A stretch of 61,890 nucleotides of DNA, from assembly GCA_009746045.1 (NCBI GenBank), contig RPFO01000608.1:1-61890 (forward strand). Direction: 5' to 3'. The notes below the pieces were generated by a model, which was given only the letters and a program-made list of their open reading frames with translations, did not search any database and was not told the DNA's origin. Numbering within the stretch: the stretch's first letter is position 1; each line of letters begins with the position of its first letter. The stretch is from Mesostigma viride. Lineage: Eukaryota; Streptophyta; Mesostigmatophyceae; Mesostigmatales; Mesostigmataceae. Shown piece by piece: positions 41,486-51,499 of the stretch. A program made the translations under genes and the position numbers.

Positions 41486-43800
41486 CATCCTTGTCCTTGC
41501 GTGCGCGGTGTATGTACATGTGTTTGCACTCGCCCCTTGCGTGCGCGGTGGATGTACATGTGTGTGCAGCCGCCCCTTGCGTGCATGGTTTATGTACATG
41601 TGTGTGCAGTCGCCGGCCCCGTGCGTGCGCAGTGGATGTACGTGTGTGTGCAGCCGCCCCGTGCGTGCATGGTGTGTGTACGTGTGTGTGCAGCAGCCCC
41701 TTGCGTGCGCGGTGTATGTACGTTTCTGTGCATGCCGGCCCTTGCGTGCATGGTGTATGTACATGTGCTTGCACTGGCCCCTTGCGTGCGCGGTGTATGT
41801 ACGTGTGTGTGCAGCCGCCCCTTGCGTGCGCGGTGTATGTACGTGTGTGCGCACTCGCCCCTTGCGTGCGCGGTGTATGTACGTGTGTGTGCAGCCGCCC
41901 CTTGCGTGCGCGGTGTATGTACATGTGTGTGCAGCCGCCCCTTGCGTGTGCGGTGGATGTACATGTGCGGGCAGTTGCCCCTTGCGTGCGCGGTGTATGT
42001 ACATGTGTTTGCACTCGCCCCTTGCGTGCGCGGTGTATGTACATGTGTGTGCAGCCGCCCCTTGCGTGCATGGTGTATGTACATGTGCTTGCACTGGCCC
42101 CGTGCGTGCGCGGTGTATGTACGTGTGTGTGCAGCCGCCCCTTGCGTGCGCGGTGTATGTACGTGTGTGCGCACTCGCCCCTTGCGTGCGCGGTGTATGT
42201 ACGTGTGTGTGCAGCCGCCCCTTGCGTGCGCGGTGTATGTACATGTGTGTGCATCCTTGTCCTTGCGTGCGCGGTGTATGTACATGTGTTTGCACTCGCC
42301 CCTTGCGTGCGCGGTGGATGTACATGTGTGTGCAGCCGCCCCTTGCGTGCATGGTTTATGTACATGTGTGTGCAGCAGCCCCTTGCGTGCGCGGTGTATG
42401 TACGTGTGTGTGCAGCCGCCCCTTGCGTGCGTGGTGTGTGTACATGTGAGTGCAGCCGCCCCTTGCGTGCGCGGTGTATGTACGTGTGTGTGCAGCAGCC
42501 CCTTGCGTGCTTTGTGTGTGTACATGTGTGTGAATCCTTGTCCTTGCGTGCATGGTGTGTGTACGTGTGTGTGCAGCCGCCCCTTGCGTGCATGGTGGAT
42601 GTACATGTGAGTGCCGTTGCCCCTTGCGTGCGCGGTGTATGTACGTGTGTGTGCAGCCGTCCCTTAATTGCGTGCGCGGTGTGTGTACGTGTGTGTGCAC
42701 TCGCCCCTTGCGTGCGCGGTGTATGTACGTGTGTGCAGCCGCCCCTTGCGTGCGCGGTGTATGCCAGTGTGTGTGCATGCCGGCCCTTGCGTGCAAGGTG
42801 GTGTGTAAGTGTGTGTGCAGCCCCTTGCGTGCATGGTGTATGTACGTGTGTGTGCAGCCGGCCCTTGCGTGCATGGTGTGTGTACATGTGAGTGCAGCCG
42901 TCCCTTCCGTGCATGGTGTGTGTACGTGTGTGTGCAGTTGCCCCTTGCGTGCGCAGTGTATGTACGTGTGTGTGCATGCCGGCCCTTGCGTGCATGGTGT
43001 GTGTACGTGTGTGTGCAGTTGCCCCTTGCATGCGCGGTGTATGTACATGTGAGTGCAGCCGCCCAAGAGTATGTACATGTGAGTGCAGCCGTCCCTTCCG
43101 TGCATGGTGTGTGTACGTGTGTGTGCAGCAGCCCCTTGCGTGCGCGGTGTATGTACGTGTGTGTGCAGCCGCCCCTTGCGTGCATGGTGTATGTACATGT
43201 GAGTGCCGTTGCCCCTTGCGTGCGCGGTGTATGTACGTGTGTGTGCAGCCGTCCCTTAATTGCGTGCGCGGTGGATGTACATGTGCGGGCAGTTGCCCCT
43301 TGCGTGCGCGGTGTATGTACGTGTGTGTGCAGCCGTCCCTTGCGTGCGCGGTGTATGTACGTGTGTGTGCAGCCGCCCCTTGCGTGCATGGTGAGTGTAA
43401 GTGTGTGTGCAGCAGCCCCTTGCGTGCGCAGTGTATGTACGTGTGTGTGCAGCCGCCCCTTGCGTGCGCGGTGTGTGTATACTGTGTGTGCATGCCGGCC
43501 CTTGCGTGCATGGTGTGTGTACGTGTGTGTGCAGCCGCCCCTTACATGGGCGGTGTATGTACGTGTGTGTGCATGCCGGCCCTTGCGTGCGCGGTGTATG
43601 TACGTGTTAATGCAGCCGCCCCTTGCGTGCGCAGTGTATGTCCATGTGTGGGCAGTTTCCCCTTGCGTGCGCGGTGTATGTACGTGTGTGTGCAGCCGGC
43701 CCTTGCGTGCGCGGTGTGTGTACATGTGTGTGCAGTTGCCCCTTGCGTGCGCGGTGTATGTAAGTGTGTGTGCAGCCGGCCCTTGCGTGCGCGGTGTGTG
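41486..43800. repeat. 40-bp satellite, block 2
   Basis: This continues block 1 after the Copia element. It includes shorter variants such as GTACGTGTGTGCAGCCGCCC (unit shortened by two), TTAATTGCGTGC and GCCAGTGTG insertions, and longer duplicated segments (compare 41760-42060 with 42060-42250). The long minus-strand open frame 41415-43511 is an artefact. Confidence 0.9.
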
Positions 43801-44293
43801 GGCCGGGCCCACTTCAAATGTTCCGCCGTCCAAGCCAAGTGTGTGACACTTTTGGTCGTTTTTCGCAAAAAAAAAATAAAATTTCGCACGAGTTCGCGTG
43901 ATTTTCGCGTGATTTTCGCAAAATTTTCACACATTTTCGCACGATTTCGCACGATTTCGCACAATTTTGCATGATTTCGCACAATTTCGCATGGATTTCA
44001 ACCAAGGGTCGTTTTGGGGAGTGACGTTTGACAAAATTTCGCATGAATTCACACACGTTGTGCACATCAAAATTTTTTACCGTCGACATTTTTCACATGA
44101 AATTTCGCACAATTTCAGCAAATTTCGCACAAATTCGCACGATTTCAGCAAATTTCACACGATTTCAGCAAATTTCGCACAATTTCGCACGATTTCGCAC
44201 GACGAATCACTCTGCAGAGTGACGATCGTCGAAAAAGTCAAAAAAACGACCAAAAGTGTCACACTTTTCGGAACATTTGAAGTGGGCCCGGCC
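43801..44293. mobile_element. 493-bp MITE with 24-bp inverted repeats
   Basis: The perfect 24-bp terminal inverted repeats begin GGCCGGGCCCACTTCAAATG (43801-43824 and 44270-44293). Similarity resumes inside after a short gap (GTGACACTTTTGGTCGTTTT). TGTG flanks both sides (43797-43800, 44294-44297), and excision restores a normal satellite unit. The interior is a degenerate run of ATTTCGCACRA-type words with no ORF. A 4-bp duplication with GC-rich termini leaves the superfamily open. Confidence 0.8.
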
Positions 44294-45898
44294 TGTGTAC
44301 ATGTGAGTGCAGCTGCCCCAAGCGTGCGCGGTGTGTGTACATGTGTGTGCAGTTGCCCCTTGCGTGCGCGGTGGATGTACGTGTGTGTGCATGCCGGCAA
44401 TTGCGTGCATGGTGTGTGTACGTGTGTGTGCAGCCGCCCCTTGCGTGCGCGGTGTGTGTACGTGTGTGTGCACTCGCCCCTTGCGTGCGCGGTGGATGTA
44501 CATGTGTGTGCAGCCGCCCCTTGCGTGCATGGTGTATGTACGTGTGTGTGCAGCCGCCCCTTGCGTGCGCGGTGTATGTACGTGTTAATGCAGCCGCCCC
44601 TTCCGTGCGCAGTGTATGTCCATGTGTGGACAGTTTCCCCTTAATTGCGTGCGCGGTGTATGTACGTGTGTGTGCAGCCGCCCCTTGCGTGCGCGGTGTA
44701 TGTACGTGTGTGCAGCCGCCCCTTGCGTGGGCGGTGTATGCCATGCAGTGTGTGTGCATGCCGGCCCTTGCGTGCAAGGTGTGTGTAAGTGTGTGTGCAG
44801 CCCCTTGCGTGCATGGTGTATGTACGTGTGTGTGCAGCTGCCCCTTGCGTGCGCGGTGTGTGTACGTGTGTGTGCAGCCGCCCCTTGCGTGCGCGGTGTA
44901 TGTACGTGTGTGTGCAGCCGGCCCTTGCGTGCATGGTGTGTGTACGTGTGTGTGCAGCCGGCCCTTGCGTGCGCGGTGGATGTACATGGGTGTGCAGTCG
45001 CCCCTTGCGTGCGCGGTGTAGGTACGTATGTGTGCAGCCGCCCCTTGCGTGCGCGGTGTATGTACGTGTGTGTGCAGCCGCCCCGTGGTTGCGCGGTGTA
45101 TGTACATGTGTGTGCAGTTGCCCCTTGCGTGCGCGGTGTATGTACGTGTGTGTGCAGCCGCCCCTTGCGTGCGCGGTGTAGGTACGTGTGTGTGCAGCCG
45201 CCCCAAGCGTGCGCGGTGTGTGTACATGTGAGTGCAGCTGCCCCAAGCGTGCGCGGTGTATGTACGTGTGTGTGCAGCCGCCCCGTGGTTGCGCGGTGTA
45301 TGTACATGTGTGTGCAGTTGCCCCTTGCGTGCGCGGTGTATGTACGTGTGTGTGCAGCCGCCCCTTGCGTGCGCGGTGTAGGTACGTGTGTGTGCAGCCG
45401 CCCCAAGCGTGCGCGGTGTGTGTACATGTGTGTGCAGTTGCCCCTTGCGTGCGCGGTGTGTGTACGTGTGTGTGCAGCCGCCCCTTGCGTGCGCGGTGTA
45501 TGTACGTGTGTGTGCAGTTGCCCCTTGCGTGCGCGGTGGATGTACGTGTGTGTGCAGCCGGCCCTTGCGTGCGCGGTGTGTGTACATGTGAGTGCAGCTG
45601 CCCCAAGCGTGCGCGGTGTGTGTACATGTGTGTGCAGTTGCCCCTTGCGTGCGCGGTGGATGTACGTGTGTGTGCAGCCGCCCCTTGCGTGCGCGGTGTA
45701 GGTACGTGTGTGTGCAGCCGCCCCAAGCGTGCGCGGTGTGTGTACGTGTGTGTGCAGTTGCCCCTTGCGTGCGCGGTGTGTGTACATGTGTGTGCAGTTG
45801 CCCCTTGCGTGCGCGGTGTATGTACGTGTGTGTGCAGCCGGCCCTTGCGTGCGCGGTGTGTGTACATGTGAGTGCAGCTGCCCCAAGCGTGCGCGGTG
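44294..45898. repeat. 40-bp satellite, block 3
   Basis: The array is more homogeneous here; from about 45000 the 40-bp phase is constant for 0.9 kb, with higher-order sets marked by TGCCCCAAGCGTG and CGCCCCGTGGTTGCG variants. It ends at CGGTG, which is duplicated across the next insertion. Confidence 0.9.
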
Positions 45899-47252
45899 AG
45901 TTGTACAAGCTAACGCTTATACTTTTTATGCGCAAACCTTTTAGCTAAGGTTAACGCATATTCTTACATCCTGCGCAGGATGTAAGAATATGCGTTAACC
46001 TTAGCTAAAAGGTTTGCGCATAAAAAGTATAAGCGTTAGCTTGTACAACTTAAAACCTTTGCGCGTTGGGGCGGAATATTAAGCGGCTCCCTAACTAGGG
46101 TTTACTTCCGCATCGACTTACTAATTCGATATCGAATTACTGATTCGATATTAATTAATCCCGGGAAGGTCCGATATCTACCTCGCTAGGCGATTAATTA
46201 GGTCCGACCGGTGCCCCGGCGGATCCTCCCAAATAATCCCTACTCGGCACTGGCCCCACGAGGTTTCGAACCCATGACTTCCGCGCCGCGCCGGTTCTAA
46301 GTTGTACAAGCTAACGCTTATACTTTTTATGCGCAAACCTTTTAGCTAAGGTTAACGCATATTCTTACATCCTGCGCAGGATGTAAGAATATGCGTTAAC
46401 CTTAGCTAAAAGGTTTGCGCATAAAAAGTATAAGCGTTAGCTTGTACAACTTAAAACCTTTGCGCGTTGGGGCGGAATATTAAGCGGCTCCCTAACTAGG
46501 GTTTACTTCCGCATCGACTTACTAATTCGATATCGAATTACTGATTCGATATTAATTAATCCCGGGAAGGTCCGATATCTACCTCGCTAGGCGATTAATT
46601 AGGTCCGACCGGTGCCCCGGCGGATCCTCCCAAATAATCCCTACTCGGCACTGGCCCCACGAGGTTTCGAACCCATGACTTCCGCGCCGCGCCGGTTCTA
46701 AGTTGTACAAGCTAACGCTTATACTTTTTATGCGCAAACCTTTTAGCTTAGGTTTACGCATATTCTTACATCCTGCGCAGGATGTAAGAATATGCGTTAA
46801 CCTTAGCTAAAAGGTTTGCGCATAAAAAGTATAAGCGTTAGCTTGTACAACTTAGAACCGGCGCGGCGCGGAAGTCATGGGTTCGAAACCTCGTGGGGCC
46901 AGTGCCGAGTAGGGATTATTTGGGAGGATCCGCCGGGGCACCGGTCGGACCTAATTAATCGCCTAGCGAGGTAGATATCGGACCTTCCGGGATTGATTAA
47001 TATCGAATCAGTAATTCGATATCGAATTAGTAATTCGATGCGGAAGTAAACCCTAGCTAGGGAGCCGCTTAATATTCCGCCCCAACGCGCAAAGGTTTTA
47101 AGTTGTACAAGCTAACGCTTATACTTTTTATGCGCAAACCTTTTAGCTAAGGTTAACGCATATTCTTACATCCTGCGCAGGATGTAAGAATATGCGTTAA
47201 CCTTAGCTAAAAGGTTTGCGCATAAAAAGTATAAGCGTTAGCTTGTACAACT
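45899..47252. mobile_element. Composite of four 152-bp palindromes with 5-bp TSD
   Basis: Structure: P1 (45899-46050), spacer S1 (46051-46299), P2 (46300-46451), S2 (46452-46700), P3 (46701-46852), S3 (46853-47100, inverted), P4 (47101-47252). P1 is a perfect 76+76-bp palindrome from AGTTGTACAAGCTAACGC to its complement, centred on CCTGCGCAGG. P3 has two substitutions in its left arm. S1 and S2 look identical; S3 is the same sequence in reverse with a few differences. CGGTG occurs on both sides (45894-45898 and 47253-47257), so the whole block entered the satellite as one unit. The spacers carry GGGTTCGAAACC (for example on the minus strand at 46261-46272), a match to a Pol III B box. No protein-coding gene is present. 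Confidence 0.9.
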
Positions 47253-48539
47253 CGGTGTGTGTACATGTGTGTGCAGTTGCCCCTTGCGTGCGCGGTGGAT
47301 GTACGTGTGTGTGCATGCCGGCAATTGCGTGCATGGTGTGTGTACGTGTGTGTGCAGCCGCCCCTTGCGTGCGCGGTGTGTGTACGTGTGTGTGCACTCG
47401 CCCCTTGCGTGCGCGGTGGATGTACATGTGTGTGCAGCCGCCCCTTGCGTGCATGGTGTATGTACATGTGTGTGCAGCCGCCCCTTGCGTGCGCGGTGGA
47501 TGTACATGTGTGTGCAGCCGAACCTTGCGTGCATGGTGTGTGTACCTGTGCGTGAAGTCGCTCCTTGCGTGCATGGTGTGTGTACGTGTGTGTGCAGCCG
47601 CCCCTTGCGTGCATGGTGTATGTACATGTGAGTGCCGTTGCCCCTTGCGTGCGCGGTGTATGTACGTGTGTGTGCAGCCGTCCCTTAATTGCGTGCGCGG
47701 TGTGTGTACGTGTGTGTGCACTCGCCCCTTGCGTGCGCGGTGTATGTACGTGTGTGCAGCCGCCCCTTGCGTGCGCGGTGTATGCCAGTGTGTGTGCATG
47801 CCGGCCCTTGCGTGCAAGGTGTGTGTAAGTGTGTGTGCAGCCCCTTGCGTGCATGGTGTATGTACGTGTGTGTGCAGCTGCCCCTTGCGTGCGCGGTGTG
47901 TGTACGTGTGTGTGCAGCCGCCCCGTGGTTGCGCGGTGTATGTACATGTGTGTGCAGTTGCCCCTTGCGTGCGCGGTGTATGTACGTGTGTGTGCAGCCG
48001 CCCCTTGCGTGCGCGGTGTAGGTACGTGTGTGTGCAGCCGCCCCAAGCGTGCGCGGTGTGTGTACATGTGTGTGCAGTTGCCCCTTGCGTGCGCGGTGTA
48101 TGTACGTGTGTGTGCAGCCGCCCCGTGGTTGCGCGGTGTATGTACATGTGTGTGCAGTTGCCCCTTGCGTGCGCGGTGTATGTACGTGTGTGTGCAGCCG
48201 CCCCTTGCGTGCGCGGTGTAGGTACGTGTGTGTGCAGCCGCCCCAAGCGTGCGCGGTGTGTGTACATGTGTGTGCAGTTGCCCCTTGCGTGCGCGGTGTG
48301 TGTACGTGTGTGTGCAGCCGCCCCTTGCGTGCGCGGTGGATGTACGTGTGTGTGCAGTTGCCCCTTGCGTGCGCGGTGGATGTACGTGTGTGTGCAGCCG
48401 GCCCTTGCGTGCGCGGTGTGTGTACATGTGAGTGCAGCTGCCCCAAGCGTGCGCGGTGTGTGTACATGTGTGTGCAGTTGCCCCTTGCGTGCGCGGTGGA
48501 TGTACGTGTGTGTGCAGCCGCCCCTTGCGTGCGCGGTGT
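47253..48539. repeat. 40-bp satellite, block 4
   Basis: This starts inside a unit at CGGTG. Its first 900 bp repeat the irregular pattern of the beginning of block 3 (ATGCCGGCAATTGCGTGCAT, TTAATTGCGTGCG and so on), evidence of large duplications within the array. Confidence 0.9.
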
Positions 48540-49324
48540 CATCAAGTTTCGTTTAAGTGGCCAGCCGGAGCGGCTGCTTAGGTTTTAGCGGGCAAGTGTT
48601 CGAAGCGCGTCATTGGTGAATTACTCGGGAACTTGGGTTTCCCCGCGAAACTCCAACCGCACGTTCAGATTTCCAAATCTCAAGTAAAGTTCGGCGCAAC
48701 TTTCTGAACGGGGGCAGTTGACGAGCAGCATTCCTCCGGACGAATGAATTGCGTTCCATACTTGCGCAAAATTTTGAAAGGTAGCTTGCGTGCAGCCCTA
48801 CTAAAATTTGCGCGGACGTTCAGATTTCCAAATCTCAAGGAAATTTCGGCGGAACTTTCTGAACGGGGGTAGTTGGCGGGCAGCGTTCCTCCAGACGAAT
48901 GAAATGCGTTCCATACTAGCGCAAAATTTTGAAAGGTAGCTTGCGTGCAGCCCTACTAAAATTTGCGCGAAGTGTGGGACTGAAAATTCGTAACGGAAAC
49001 TTTTTGGTAGTTGCCGTCACTTCCTCTTGTGCAGACGTGTGGGAGTGAAAATTCGTAACGGAAACTTTTTGTTAGTTGCCGTCACTTCATTTTGCGCGAG
49101 TGTTGGGCTGAAAATTCGTAACGGAAACTTTTTGGTAGTTGCCGTCACTTCCTTTGGTTCGACTGAAAATTCGCTGAAATTCGCTGAATTCGTACCGTAG
49201 CCTAATTTTTAGTACCTCGAAGTGACGGGGCACCTAAAAATTTGCCCACAAGTACACTTGGCAGCGCGCTCACTGGGAAAAATTGTACAGCCGCTCCGGC
49301 GGGCCACTTGAACGAATTGTAATG
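48540..49324. mobile_element. 785-bp inverted-repeat element in satellite
   Basis: The left end CATCAAGTTTCGTTTAAGTG and the right-end complement CATTACAATTCGTTCAAGTG are imperfect inverted repeats that continue to GCCGGAGCGGCTG (about 36 bp). Flanking satellite joins without a visible target duplication. Inside are two copies of a 150-bp unit (about 48665-48815 and 48816-48966) and three copies of a unit of about 60 bp containing GAAAATTCGTAACGGAAACT. No ORF. It is non-autonomous; the superfamily is unknown. Confidence 0.7.
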
Positions 49325-50557
49325 AGGTACGTGTGTGTGCAGCCGCCCCAAGCGTGCGCGGTGTGTGTACGTGTGTGTGCAGTTGCCCCTTGCGTGCGCG
49401 GTGTGTGTACATGTGTGTGCAGTTGCCCCTTGCGTGCGCGGTGTATGTACATGTGTGTGCAGTTGCCCCTTGCGTGCGCGGTGTATGTACGTGTGTGTGC
49501 AGCCGCCCCTTGCGTGCGCGGTGTAGGTACGTGTGTGTGCAGCCGCCCCAAGCGTGCGTGGTGTGTGTACATGTGTGTGCAGTTGCCCCTTGCGTGCGCG
49601 GTGTGTGTACGTGTGTGTGCAGCCGCCCCTTGCGTGCGCGGTGGATGTACGTGTGTGTGCAGTTGCCCCTTGCGTGCGCGGTGGATGTACGTGTGTGTGC
49701 AGCCGCCCCTTGCGTGCGCGGTGTGTGTACATGTGAGTGCAGCTGCCCCAAGCGTGCGCGGTGTGTGTACATGTGTGTGCAGTTGCCCCTTGCGTGCGCG
49801 GTGGATGTACGTGTGTGTGCAGCCGCCCCTTGCGTGCGCGGTGTAGGTACGTGTGTGTGCAGCCGCCCCAAGCGTGCGCGGTGTGTGTACGTGTGTGTGC
49901 AGTTGCCCCTTGCGTGCGCGGTGTGTGTACATGTGTGTGCAGTTGCCCCTTGCGTGCGCGGTGTATGTACGTGTGTGTGCAGCCGGCCCTTGCGTGCGCG
50001 GTGTGTGTACATGTGAGTGCAGCTGCCCCAAGCGTGCGCGGTGTGTGTACATGTGTGTGCAGTTGCCCCTTGCGTGCGCGGTGGATGTACGTGTGTGTGC
50101 ATGCCGGCAATTGCGTGCATGGTGTGTGTACGTGTGTGTGCAGCCGCCCCTTGCGTGCGCGGTGTGTGTACGTGTGTGTGCACTCGCCCCTTGCGTGCGC
50201 GGTGGATGTACGTGTGTGTGCAGCCGGCCCTTGCGTGCATGGTGTGTGTACGTGTGTGTGCAGCCGGCCCTTGCGTGCGCGGTGGATGTACATGTGTGTG
50301 CAGTCGCCCCTTGCGTGCGCGGTGTGTGTACATGTGAGTGCAGCTGCCCCAAGCGTGCGCGGTGTATGTACGTGTGTGTGCAGCCGCCCCGTGGTTGCGC
50401 GGTGTATGTACATGTGTGTGCAGTTGCCCCTTGCGTGCGCGGTGTATGTACGTGTGTGTGCAGCCGGCCCTTGCGTGCGCGGTGTAGGTACGTGTGTGTG
50501 CAGCCGCCCCAAGCGTGCGCGGTGTGTGTACATGTGTGTGCAGTTGCCCCTTGCGTG
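49325..50557. repeat. 40-bp satellite, block 5
   Basis: This is a regular 40-bp array whose internal variant order strongly resembles parts of blocks 3 and 6. Confidence 0.9.
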
Positions 50558-50595
50558 CACTATACTATAAATTTACGGCCCGTACACGTATACGG

Positions 50596-50935
50596 AAATT
50601 TTTACGGGCCGTAAATTTTGCGTTCGTACGCATATACTTACCACTCGTATACTGGCCGTAAAATTTACTACCGTATACTTTTTCTCGTATACGGCAGTAA
50701 AGTTTACGGTAGTAAATTTTACGGCCAGTATACGAGAAAAAATTTACGGTAGTAAATTTTACGGCCAGTATACGAGAAAAAATTTACGGTAGTAAATTTT
50801 ACGGCCAGTATACTAGAAAAAGTATACGGTAGTAAATTTTACAGCAAGTATACTAGAAAAAGTATACGGTAGTAAAAGTTTACGGCCAGTATACTGGACA
50901 AGTATACGGGCCGTAACCTTGTGATTTGTCCAACC
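50596..50935. repeat. Left subterminal repeats of the CACTA-like element
   Basis: Four to five copies of a unit of about 60 bp contain GGTAGTAAATTTTACGGCCA and GTATACGAGAAAAA, partly palindromic. Related GTATAC/TTACGG words fill 57290-57710 at the other end. Confidence 0.75.
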
Positions 50936-51112
50936 TAGTGTATTGTGATTTGCGTTGTCATTTGACTTCATGGAAACATCATGTGGCAATAATTCAAATT
51001 AATTAATCAATTATCAATCATTCAAATTAATGAAGAAACACATTATACTACTAAGAAACACACTAGTTGAATTAACCCTTATCAATCATTCAAATTTCCC
51101 AGAGCATCAGCT

Positions 51113-51485
51113 CCACGACGTACGCGAAAATATGCCGAGCTATGGCTGCCGAGAATGCTCATAACTTTCGACTCAGGCCATGAAATTTAGTCGGGTTTGT
51201 TGCATTCGACTCGTCTTCTGATGACAAACACGCTGGTATAATTTCCGGCAGCTATCGTCCCCGATTTCGTACGTTCTCGACCTCGGCATGCCCAGCAGAT
51301 ATCGCTATTTTCGACTCGATATGGCGGCATTCCCTTCGTGAATAGCACGCCTGCGCCCCCCGCCCCAGCATTCGACATCTTCCCCGTAGCTATGGAGGCC
51401 CCAACAACACCTGCCGCCCCAGAAACCCGGTCGCTGGACGACGTTCTTGCCGCAGCCAGCCCTTTCGTCGGCATCGCTCCCGCCG
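51113..51485 (+). other. Conserved leader sequence copy 3 and short open frame
   Basis: 51113-51250 is a diverged copy of the leader at 16222 (GAGAATGCTCATAACTTTCG, then GAAATTTAGTCG and TGGTATAATTTCCGGC). It is followed by a plus-strand open frame ending at a TAG near 51496 that reads Ala/Pro-rich (VAMEAPTTPAAPETRSLDDV), similar in style to the N-terminus at 16380. This looks like the 5' end of the same retroelement family, truncated by the purine array. Confidence 0.45.
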
Positions 51486-51499
51486 CTCCCAAGTAGCCA

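Noticed and set aside
41486-45898. CRISPR-like array
   Set aside because: Repeats are contiguous 40-mers without unique spacers, in a eukaryotic context with no cas genes.
46051-46299. A functional tRNA gene in the palindrome spacers
   Set aside because: A B-box-like word is present, but the flanking bases do not form a proper T-stem and no anticodon arm was found.
51180-51240. Hammerhead ribozyme, from a CTGATGA word in leader copy 3
   Set aside because: The conserved GAAA and the pairing stems are missing, and the other leader copies lack CTGATGA.
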